Shown one piece after another: positions 17,842-25,585 of a DNA stretch of 64,000 nucleotides (its first letter is position 1; the number at the start of each line of letters is the position of its first letter). The DNA is from Bacteroidota bacterium (lineage in GTDB: Bacteria > Bacteroidota > Bacteroidia > Bacteroidales > Prolixibacteraceae), in contig JAHEYU010000032.1 of NCBI GenBank assembly GCA_023251435.1, forward strand, positions 1 to 64,000. Reading direction: 5' to 3'. The notes under the pieces are model-generated. The model saw only the letters and a program-made list of their open reading frames with translations, made no database searches and was not told where the DNA came from. The position numbers and the translations under genes were made by a program.

Positions 17842-18063
17842 CTCTCTTGGGTGCTTAGCTGTTGAGGTCAGTTTCATAAGCGACTTCGATATTATCCGCA
17901 AATAACGGGTGCCAGAAAAAATCGACCTATGTATGGATTTGTTGCCATACTGCTTTCTATAGCTTTAACAAAATTACAAATCTTCAATAAAAGTTGCGCT
18001 GCTCGCATTGCACTATATTTTCATCCTCTCGGGTGTCTTTAAGTTGTCATGTGGGTTTCATAA
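17842..18063. repeat. Two related about 38 bp segments in a 400 bp gap
   Basis: CTCTCTTGGGTGCTT...GTTTCATAAG (17843-17880) and CTCTCGGGTGTCTTT...GTTTCATAAT (18026-18063) share order and end blocks (about 70% by eye). A longer inverted match CAGCTAAG/CTTAGCTG encloses the left part (about 17811-17862). They could be the ends of a small decayed insertion or leader-like elements; no open reading frame lies between. Confidence 0.35.
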
Positions 18064-18066
18064 TAA

Positions 18067-19044
18067 TTAAGAATTATCGCCACCACCTTCAATGGTCTTA
18101 ATCGTTCCGTCATCATTATATTCCAGTTCAACTACTTTCAAACTACGCAGCCATGTTCTTCCTCCTGAAGGAACACTGTCGTGATGAAACAAGTACCACT
18201 TCCCCTTGAACTCGGCAATAGCATGGTGGGTTGTCCATCCGACGACCGGAGTAAGAATCACACCCTGATATGTAAAAGGTCCGTAAGGATTATCGCCTGT
18301 AGCATAGCACAATAAATGGGTGTTGCCTGTTGAATAAGAGAAATAATACTTGCCGTTGTATAGATGCATCCAAGAGGCTTCAAAGAAACGGTTTTCCTGA
18401 CCGGCTTTCATCGGAGTTCCATCCGGATTCAGGATTGTAACAGGTCGTGGTTCTTCAGCAAAACCAAGCATATCGTCCGATAAACGAACCACTCTTGAAG
18501 GTAATGCCAATTCATCACCTGAAGGCAAATAAGCACTTTCCAGCGCTTTATTGTCTTTGTATCGTTGCAACTGTCCTCCCCATAAACCGCCAAAATACAT
18601 GTATTGAGTTCCATCGGTATCTTCAAATATTGCAGGGTCGATACTGTAACTTCCCCTCATAGGGTCGGGCTGAGGAATGAACGGGCCTGCCGGACTGTCG
18701 GAAATAGCAACTCCAAGTCGGAAAATATCGGTTTTGTCCTTTAGCGGATAATACATGTAGTATTTGCCGTTCTTAAATGCCACATCACAATCCCACAACT
18801 GCCGTCCGGCCCACGGAATGTCGCTTACTTTTAACACTACGCCGTGATCTGTCAACGGTTCGTTTTCAATATCGGAAGTAGAGAAAACATGGTAATCATT
18901 CATGTCAAAATGATCGCCGTTGTCATTTTCAGGAATACCAGATTCACGGTCGTGGGAAGGATAAATGTATAATTTTCCTTCGAAGACATGTACGGCCGGA
19001 TCGGCCATAAAGTCATTTTCAACTAAATATCGTGGTTGTTTCAT
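18067..19044 (-). CDS. GH43 glycosidase without signal peptide (probably cytoplasmic)
   Basis: 325 residues from the Met at 19044; the frame is open to 19065, but those codons overlap an AT-rich spacer. The single five-bladed propeller domain shows the three catalytic acids in the usual motifs: MADPAVHVFEG, YSIDPAIFEDTDG and RFFEASWMHLYNG. No export signal is visible, unlike all other GH43 proteins of this locus, and the gene follows GH10 and the symporter, suggesting hydrolysis of imported short xylo- or arabinoxylo-oligosaccharides. Beta-xylosidase or alpha-L-arabinofuranosidase activity cannot be separated by eye. Confidence 0.85.
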   Translation of the reverse strand: MKQPRYLVENDFMADPAVHVFEGKLYIYPSHDRESGIPENDNGDHFDMNDYHVFSTSDIENEPLTDHGVVLKVSDIPWAGRQLWDCDVAFKNGKYYMYYPLKDKTDIFRLGVAISDSPAGPFIPQPDPMRGSYSIDPAIFEDTDGTQYMYFGGLWGGQLQRYKDNKALESAYLPSGDELALPSRVVRLSDDMLGFAEEPRPVTILNPDGTPMKAGQENRFFEASWMHLYNGKYYFSYSTGNTHLLCYATGDNPYGPFTYQGVILTPVVGWTTHHAIAEFKGKWYLFHHDSVPSGGRTWLRSLKVVELEYNDDGTIKTIEGGGDNS

Positions 19045-19067
19045 TGAATTTTTGCTATTTACCATTT

Positions 19068-19115
19068 AACTATTTACCATTTACAATTTTTTAAAATCGT
19101 AAATGGTAAATAGTC
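19068..19115. repeat. AT-rich inverted repeat between GH10 and GH43
   Basis: Arms 19068-19090 and 19093-19115 are 23 bp each with two mismatches (core GTAAATGGTAAATAGT). The hairpin starts 10 bp after the GH10 stop. It lacks a T run, so it is more likely an mRNA-stabilising or spacer repeat than a terminator. Related AAATAGTAAAT strings occur in other spacers of this locus. Confidence 0.6.
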
Positions 19116-19125
19116 AAATAGTCAA

Positions 19126-20238
19126 TTATTTATACTTATTTGCCATTTTAATCATCTCAGCTACCACTGGCTTAGGTTGGTTGTTGCGATCGAACAGCAC
19201 AGGATAATCTTTTCTTCCACGGATTGGAAAGTTATTCAGCCATGTTGTGTTATCAGTTAAGCCCCAAACCGTAACGCGATCAATTACATCATTGTATTTC
19301 AGGAAGAGACCGAACATGTCCAGTACTCGTTTATTCCAATGTTGCTGAACAGAGTCGGGAATTGCCTCACGATAAGGATCCATTTCTTTGGAATACTTGA
19401 AACCGGTAGAAATGTTTGCACCATCATACGGACTTGGAAGTATAGAAATATCCCATTCGGTAATCAGAATTTTTACACCGGCAGCTTTAAGTTTTTTGAA
19501 ACTGGTTTCTGTGTCCTCAATCGTAGGTGAATTCATGTGCATGTGCGCCTGCGAACCAACGGCATCAATTCTGCAACCGGCAGCCTTTAGTTCTTTTACC
19601 AGTTCAACTATCGCATCGCATTTGGAAGCCTTTTCCACATTGTAATCGTTGTAGTACAATTCAGCATTCGGGTCGGCTTCGTGTGCAAACTGGAACGCAT
19701 ATTTGATAAAATCTTTTCCCAATATCTGATAGAACTTGCTGTTACGGTATTTGCCATTGTCTTCAAAGGCTTCGTTAACAACATCCCAGCCTAAAACGCG
19801 GCCTTTGTAGCGGCCAACAACTGTAGTAATATGCTGACGCATACGTTCTTTCAGCACTTCAGGAGAAACGTCTTTCCCATCAGCATCAACAAAAAACCAT
19901 TTGCCAATTTGAGAATGCCACATCAGACAGTGACCGGTTACCACCTGTTTGTTCTTTTCTCCAAAAGCAACCAGTTTATCGGCATCTTCCCAATAGTACT
20001 TGTTTTCTTCAGGATGAATGGGTTGCGGTTTCATACAGTTTTCGGCAACAATTGTTGTGAATTCTTTTGCAATCAGTTCAGTTTCGATGGGGTTTACTCC
20101 ATTCACTTGCTGCATATTAATGGCAGCGCCAAACAAAAATTTACCTTTGGTTGCCTCGCCCAATGTTTTCTGGGCCATTGTTTGTACTGAAGCCAGTAAA
20201 ACCAGGGCAGTAATAGCGGAAATAAATTTAATTTTCAT
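19126..20238 (-). CDS. GH10 endo-1,4-beta-xylanase
   Basis: 370 residues: signal peptide (about 1-22, ending TMAQ) and a single GH10 barrel. The acid/base Glu156 is in WDVVNEAFED and the nucleophile Glu261 in ILITEWDIS; substrate-binding motifs GHCLMWHSQ, YYNDYN and GSQAHMHM are present. It has no carbohydrate-binding module or lipobox, so it should act in the periplasm on oligosaccharides brought in by SusCD, in contrast to the larger GH10 at 51269. It lies directly between the symporter and the leaderless GH43. The upstream gap holds a dispersed repeat. Confidence 0.95.
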   Translation of the reverse strand: MKIKFISAITALVLLASVQTMAQKTLGEATKGKFLFGAAINMQQVNGVNPIETELIAKEFTTIVAENCMKPQPIHPEENKYYWEDADKLVAFGEKNKQVVTGHCLMWHSQIGKWFFVDADGKDVSPEVLKERMRQHITTVVGRYKGRVLGWDVVNEAFEDNGKYRNSKFYQILGKDFIKYAFQFAHEADPNAELYYNDYNVEKASKCDAIVELVKELKAAGCRIDAVGSQAHMHMNSPTIEDTETSFKKLKAAGVKILITEWDISILPSPYDGANISTGFKYSKEMDPYREAIPDSVQQHWNKRVLDMFGLFLKYNDVIDRVTVWGLTDNTTWLNNFPIRGRKDYPVLFDRNNQPKPVVAEMIKMANKYK

Positions 20239-20289
20239 AGATTCTTTATTTAGTTTATTTATTACACTTTATTATTTTGATTTACGATT

Positions 20290-20434
20290 ATCCGTAATAT
20301 TACCCAATGTCATAAAAGTCATTTGGTAGTCATTTGGTAGTCATTAAGTTGCCAGAAAAAGACAATAGAATGACAATAAATGACCAAAACTGACTGATGT
20401 AAAATACCAAATAGGTATGCAAACGGACAATCAT
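20290..20434. repeat. Dispersed non-coding repeat, copy B, with phased GTCA/TGAC units
   Basis: Second copy of the element at 13023-13153, in the same orientation. Here the unit GTCATTTGGTA is doubled in tandem with an 11 bp period, followed by GTCATTAAGTT and then TGAC-type units at 10-11 bp spacing. The right end ACGGACAATCAT is identical in both. It lies 52 bp upstream of the GH10 start and 22 bp downstream of the symporter stop. Confidence 0.75.
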
Positions 20435-20455
20435 ATTTGATTTATACTATACATT

Positions 20456-21907
20456 TCATTTCCTGCGCATTTTCAAATCTTCTTCTATTTTTACTTCCAT
20501 TTTCTTATCAATTACATAGAAGAAAAGCAGGCCAACTCCAAGCAGAAAAGGAATTGAAGGATAGATACTTACCAGCATTCTTGCTCCTTCGGCTACCGAT
20601 GCGGGTTGAATAATTTCCTGACCTGCAACCGAACTTTCTATTGCAATGTATCCATACAGACCTAAAATCCATGTAACCAAAGCACCTCCGATGGAAAGCC
20701 CGGCTTTAAGACCTACCATCATTGCTGAAAAGATGATTGCTGTTGCCCTTCGGTTTGTTTTCCATTCAGAGTAATCGGCAACATCGGCAATCATAGCCCA
20801 AAGTATCGGAATGGTAATACCGTAGAAAAATCCATGCAGAATCTGCGAAGCAAACATTAACGACACACTTTCAGGTTTGAAGAAGACAAAAATCAGTACA
20901 AAAAGAGTTGCGACGAGTAATCCATATTTATAAACATCGCGTTTACCATATTTATCTGCCAATTTTTTCGACAACGAAATTCCAACAATCATGAAGATGA
21001 TACCTCCTGCATTGAACAAACCAAAACCGGCAGCAGCAGGGTCTGATCCAAAGAAATTAATTCCTAAAGACGACAGCGCTGCAATAACCGGACTAATAAA
21101 ATTAGCCAGCGCAACTTTATCAACGTAGTTATTGAAATAAAAAACATACGAACCACCTTTCATGGCAAGGGTAATAAACACCAAAATGGTTAGGCTAAGC
21201 ATGATTACCCAGGGTTTATTCCCCATAAGGTCCGAGAGGTCATCTTTAATGGATGATTTTTGTTCCACACTCGGAACAATGCGCTCCCTGGTGGTAAAGA
21301 AAGTGATCAGTAACATAACAGTGCCTACTATAGCCATCCATGTCATTACGGTTTCAATACCGGCTGCCTTATCGCCGTCACCTGCATAGATAATAATCGG
21401 CAACATAAACACCTGCACAAAGAACTGGGCAAACATTACTGCTACAAATCGGTACGAAGAAATGCTATTCCGCTCGCCCATATCGCCGGTTATTACTCCA
21501 CTCAAAGCAGAGTACGGTAAGTTACTTGAGGCATAAAGCATCAGCAAGAGCGAATAGGTGACAGCAGCATAGATTAGTTTTCCTTTGTACGAAAAATCTG
21601 GTGTCGAAAATGCCAGAAGCGCTACAACGCCCAAGGGAATAGCCGTGTACAGAATCCAGGGTCGGAATTTACCCCATTTCGAATTGGTTCGGTCGGCCAG
21701 AACTCCGATTATTGGATTGAATATAAAAGCAGCAGTCAAGCCAACAACAAGCATTATTATTGATGCATCAGTGCTTTTAAGTCCATAGATATCCGTATAG
21801 AAATAAGCCAGATAGGTAATCAATGTCTGGAATACGAGGTTGGCAGCCAGGTCTCCCAAACTATAGCCAATTTTTTCGAATACTGAAACTTTCGGGGTGT
21901 TTTTCAT
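20456..21907 (-). CDS. GPH-family (glycoside-pentoside-hexuronide:cation) symporter
   Basis: 483 residues with about 12 membrane segments in the major-facilitator fold. The N-terminus (FEKIGYSLGDLAANLVFQ) and the motif GVLADRTNSKWGKFRPWIL are typical of the GPH family (MelB/XynP/YicJ-like). Its place beside GH10, a leaderless GH43 and GH67 points to uptake of xylose, xylobiose, arabinose or aldouronic oligosaccharides across the inner membrane with Na+ or H+. The exact sugar is not visible from sequence. Same strand as its neighbours; a non-coding repeat follows the stop. Confidence 0.9.
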   Translation of the reverse strand: MKNTPKVSVFEKIGYSLGDLAANLVFQTLITYLAYFYTDIYGLKSTDASIIMLVVGLTAAFIFNPIIGVLADRTNSKWGKFRPWILYTAIPLGVVALLAFSTPDFSYKGKLIYAAVTYSLLLMLYASSNLPYSALSGVITGDMGERNSISSYRFVAVMFAQFFVQVFMLPIIIYAGDGDKAAGIETVMTWMAIVGTVMLLITFFTTRERIVPSVEQKSSIKDDLSDLMGNKPWVIMLSLTILVFITLAMKGGSYVFYFNNYVDKVALANFISPVIAALSSLGINFFGSDPAAAGFGLFNAGGIIFMIVGISLSKKLADKYGKRDVYKYGLLVATLFVLIFVFFKPESVSLMFASQILHGFFYGITIPILWAMIADVADYSEWKTNRRATAIIFSAMMVGLKAGLSIGGALVTWILGLYGYIAIESSVAGQEIIQPASVAEGARMLVSIYPSIPFLLGVGLLFFYVIDKKMEVKIEEDLKMRRK

Positions 21908-21993
21908 TTGTTATTAGTTTATTAGCGTTTATGAATTTAAATTTTAATAATAAATCCTAAATAATTCTGTTTGTGATTATTGGTTTTACAAGA

Positions 21994-23340
21994 CTATTGA
22001 AACTTTACCCAGTCAATTTCAACTGGTGAATCTTTTTGCATCACAACAAGATGATGAATTCCAGATTGAAATTTGGATACTTTGGCTTCGACCGTATTCC
22101 AGTTTACACCCTTTGGAACCTTGACTTCAGCAATCACAGGGCCATCAACTTTATCTATTCTGATTTGCAGGATGCCTCCATTTACTGACCTGGCTTTTAC
22201 CTGAACCGTCTTCAATTTCTTAGTTCCAAAATCAACGGTATTGTATTGTACCCAGGCTTCAGGAGTTTTGAGAATTGTTTTCCAGCCAACAAAAGTATTG
22301 ACCGTGTCAATAAGTGCAATGGAGGCACCAGTTTTGCTGATGTTGCTGTAACGGTCGGGTTGAATGTTTTCTTTGGCTGAAGTCACCCCTACCCCACGAA
22401 ATGTTGGTATTACTTTCTGAATTTTACCATCTGCATCAAAGAACAAACTGTCAACCCTTATCGACCTGTTCTTGTCGAACTTCGGTGAATAATCGTTGTG
22501 GTGGTAAAACAAATACCACTGATTGCTATACCGAACAATCGATTGGTGATTGGTCCAACAGTTTACGGGAGATTCGTCCATGATCACACCGGTCATTTTG
22601 AAAGGTCCCATTGGATTGTCGCCAATGGCATATTCGAGCCGTTCAACTTTGTTTTCGACATGTGGAAAAGTGAGGTAATACAAACCGTTTCGTTCGAAAA
22701 CATAAGGACCTTCCTTCAATCCTTTCTGTGGAAGATTGGGAATTACCAACGGTTCTGAATCCAATTCAAGCATATTGTCTTTTAATTTGGCCACAAAAAG
22801 ATTTCCCATCGACCAATACAAATAAGCCTGCCCATCTTTGTCTATCAACACATTCGGATCGATCCCATTGACGCCTTTAATTGGTTGGGCTTGCGGAATG
22901 TAAGGTCCCTCAGGTTTGTCGGCCACAGCAACCCCAATACCAAAACCTTTTCTTCCGTTTGGACCAGCAATGTTTTTATTGGCCGGAAAATAGAAGTAAT
23001 ATTTCCCATTCCGTTCAATGCAATCGGGCGCCCACATGCTATAAGAGGTTGAATCAACCCAGGCAACTTTGTTCTGGCTAACGATCATACCGTGATCTGT
23101 CCAGTCTGTCAGGTTTTCAGAAGAAAAAACGTGATAATCCGGCATGCAAAACCAGTCTTTCCTCAAACCTTTTCCTTCTGGAGCAGGTATATCGTGCGAT
23201 GGAAAAACATATACTTTGCCATTGAACACCCTTGCAGTTGGGTCGGCAGAAAACTGATTGCGAACTATGGGATTTTGAGCTGACAAACTGCTTGTTGCCA
23301 ATACGACAAAACTTAACATCAGCGATCTGAAATTTTTCAT
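21994..23340 (-). CDS. Secreted GH43 with C-terminal CBM6-like module
   Basis: 448 residues; signal peptide about 1-21 (ending SLSAQ). The GH43 domain (about 25-315) has catalytic acids in FSADPTARVFNG, NGIDPNVLIDKDG and GLKEGPYVFER. The C-terminal part (about 330-448) is a beta-sandwich of CBM6 type (AWVQYNTVDFGTKKLKTVQVKA and a final PVEIDWVKFQ). Likely removes arabinose or xylose from arabinoxylan. It resembles the GH43 proteins at 29147 and 49887 and is followed by the symporter gene 86 bp downstream. Confidence 0.88.
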   Translation of the reverse strand: MKNFRSLMLSFVVLATSSLSAQNPIVRNQFSADPTARVFNGKVYVFPSHDIPAPEGKGLRKDWFCMPDYHVFSSENLTDWTDHGMIVSQNKVAWVDSTSYSMWAPDCIERNGKYYFYFPANKNIAGPNGRKGFGIGVAVADKPEGPYIPQAQPIKGVNGIDPNVLIDKDGQAYLYWSMGNLFVAKLKDNMLELDSEPLVIPNLPQKGLKEGPYVFERNGLYYLTFPHVENKVERLEYAIGDNPMGPFKMTGVIMDESPVNCWTNHQSIVRYSNQWYLFYHHNDYSPKFDKNRSIRVDSLFFDADGKIQKVIPTFRGVGVTSAKENIQPDRYSNISKTGASIALIDTVNTFVGWKTILKTPEAWVQYNTVDFGTKKLKTVQVKARSVNGGILQIRIDKVDGPVIAEVKVPKGVNWNTVEAKVSKFQSGIHHLVVMQKDSPVEIDWVKFQ

Positions 23341-23400
23341 GACTAAGTATTTAAATTGATGAGATAAATTGCAAATAGTAAATTGTTAAAATGTCAATAC

Positions 23401-25479
23401 TTAATGCTGATAGTCTCCTACTCTTTTTGTGTCTTTTTCAATTAAATAGTCCAGATTATACATAGGCCGTTCGACACTTTCAGGAAATGGTTTCTTGCTA
23501 AACTGCTGAAAATACAATATGCAGCCATCTTTCCATTCGAGCGCATTCAGACTTTGGTCGCGCAGTCTTTTCTGAACATCCGTAAAGCGTTCGTGATCAA
23601 CAAATCGCTCTGCCTTATCCCAAATCTTCTGGAACTGGCGGACCTGCTGAACACCGCTATCATAATGAAAGCACAATTCATCCCAAAGCGATCGTCCGCT
23701 TTTCATTTTATAATCCCACGACAAATGATGGAACCACAGCAGGTAAGCCTCGGGACAAGTTGCCGGATCGCTATAAACAAAACGAAGCGGTTCCTGATAT
23801 TGGCTGAGGTTGTTACTACCGGTACTCGTCCGGTCGAATCCGATGCCCAACGTATCAGCCTGATGGTAGTAAGGCGGAGTCCAGTCTTTGCGCATTCCTT
23901 TTGGCGCCCACCACGGGCCGGGACCGTAATGTCCATTCGCTGAAAAAATGTGGTGCAATCCCAATGGCATCATAAAATCAACAATTGCTTCGCGACTTTC
24001 CAACATCATTTGCTTAACCGGTGACAAAAAATTCAGGTTCCAGTCAATTGCTGAATTATATTTCTTATCATCTGTTTTCCCAAAAGTCAGTTTAATCCAT
24101 TCGTCGGCAATTTGATCACTTTTCATCGAGCTGTTCCATGCCAAACGTCCAAAAGCGTACCAGTTGGACTGGCCAAAATGATGCCCGCACCAGTTGGTGT
24201 CCAAGCCAATATTGGCGACTCCTGCAATTGCCGTCCCGAATATTCGGGACTGCGGAAAAATACTGCCATCAGTACAGCGGGCAACAGTACTTCCGGGGCC
24301 ATTCTGGTAGGTATCGCTTTGCAGAAATTCTTCCCACATAGGAGCCAAAAAGGCCAGATGAACCGAATGCCCCAGATATTCCTGGGTGATCTGCAATTCG
24401 GGCATTACCATTGTTTTTTTCATCGCGCCGAAAAGCGGGCTGAATGGTTCGCGCGGTTGAAAATCAATCGGGCCATTTTTTACCTGGATAATCACATTAT
24501 CGCGAAACTGTCCGTCGAACGGCATAAATTCCAGATACGCTTGCTTGGCCCGATCTTCATTTGAAGCGCTGTAAACAAAAGCCCGCCACATCACGATTCC
24601 ACCAAATGGTTTGAGGGCGTCAGCCAGCATATTGGCTCCATCGGCATGAGTGCGACCAAAATCCTGTGGACCGGGTTGGCCTTCGCTGTTGGCTTTCACC
24701 AGAAATCCGCCAAAATCAGGAATAAGGTTGTAAATTTCTTTTGCTTTGTCTTTCCACCATTGGGCAACTTCAGGATTTAACGGATCGGAAGTTTTTAAGC
24801 CACCAAGTTGTGCAGGCGATGAAAACCGAACTGAAAGGTATGTTTTGATTCCGTAGGGACGAAGAACATCTGTAATAGACTTTACCCTTTGCAGATATTC
24901 GCCAGTCAGCATCAGTTGAGAAGCATTTACATTATTCAGGACAGAACCGTTTATACCAACAGAAGCATTTGCACGAGCATATTCCTGCCACAGCGTTTTG
25001 TCGGTTTCTGTAACTGCTAAAGCATCGCTGCCTTTGCGCCAAAAAATAGATTGGCCGGCATAACCACGCTCAACCGAGCCATCAAGATTGTCCCAATGAT
25101 TTAGTATCCGGCGGTCGTAGGATGGATTACAAATTTCCTCCTGAATGGCCTCACCGGTTTGCTGACGGCGCAAAAGTTCGTAAACGCCATACAAAATCCC
25201 ATTTTCAGTATTGGCCTGAATGGCATTTTTACTGATTCGGAAACCATCTCCACGAATAGCTTTGTCGGTCTTGATGACAAGATTCACAGAAGTTCCTATC
25301 TCTCCTATCCATCCGTTCTGAAGTTCCTGTCTGGCAATTGTCAAGGTTGGTGAGTTTTTGCTGCAAACCACATTCACCGGTTTCGGACTTGAATTACGAA
25401 GCCAAAGCTGATGCCCATCCTCTGCGTATAAACAAAGGGTTAAAAAAATCAGGAGAACAATGCTGTATATCTTTTTCAT
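23401..25479 (-). CDS. GH67 alpha-glucuronidase
   Basis: 692 residues with an N-terminal signal (about 1-19). All catalytic acids of GH67 are in place: acid Glu266 in KANSEGQPGP, bases Asp339 in NGPIDFQPREP and Glu367 in QITQEYLGH. The enzyme removes (4-O-methyl-)glucuronic acid from the non-reducing end of short xylo-oligosaccharides, so it works after the endo-xylanases. GH115, which acts on internal residues, is not in the window. Length fits the family. A perfect 18 bp palindrome inside the gene (24233-24250) is translated as part of the protein. Confidence 0.95.
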   Translation of the reverse strand: MKKIYSIVLLIFLTLCLYAEDGHQLWLRNSSPKPVNVVCSKNSPTLTIARQELQNGWIGEIGTSVNLVIKTDKAIRGDGFRISKNAIQANTENGILYGVYELLRRQQTGEAIQEEICNPSYDRRILNHWDNLDGSVERGYAGQSIFWRKGSDALAVTETDKTLWQEYARANASVGINGSVLNNVNASQLMLTGEYLQRVKSITDVLRPYGIKTYLSVRFSSPAQLGGLKTSDPLNPEVAQWWKDKAKEIYNLIPDFGGFLVKANSEGQPGPQDFGRTHADGANMLADALKPFGGIVMWRAFVYSASNEDRAKQAYLEFMPFDGQFRDNVIIQVKNGPIDFQPREPFSPLFGAMKKTMVMPELQITQEYLGHSVHLAFLAPMWEEFLQSDTYQNGPGSTVARCTDGSIFPQSRIFGTAIAGVANIGLDTNWCGHHFGQSNWYAFGRLAWNSSMKSDQIADEWIKLTFGKTDDKKYNSAIDWNLNFLSPVKQMMLESREAIVDFMMPLGLHHIFSANGHYGPGPWWAPKGMRKDWTPPYYHQADTLGIGFDRTSTGSNNLSQYQEPLRFVYSDPATCPEAYLLWFHHLSWDYKMKSGRSLWDELCFHYDSGVQQVRQFQKIWDKAERFVDHERFTDVQKRLRDQSLNALEWKDGCILYFQQFSKKPFPESVERPMYNLDYLIEKDTKRVGDYQH

Positions 25480-25585
25480 ATAATTTATTGGATGAATATA
25501 TTATCGCATTAAATTGAATGTATCAGGCTAATTATCTGTGTGCTGCTCAATAGTAAATAGTAAATTATTAAATTGTAAATACTTA

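Noticed and set aside
24233-24250. Perfect 18 bp palindrome inside the GH67 gene (GTCCCGAATATTCGGGAC)
   Set aside because: It is read in frame as part of the protein with no disruption, and a similar TCCCGA core palindrome occurs near 45760. Without a close GH67 alignment I cannot tell an inserted repeat from chance.
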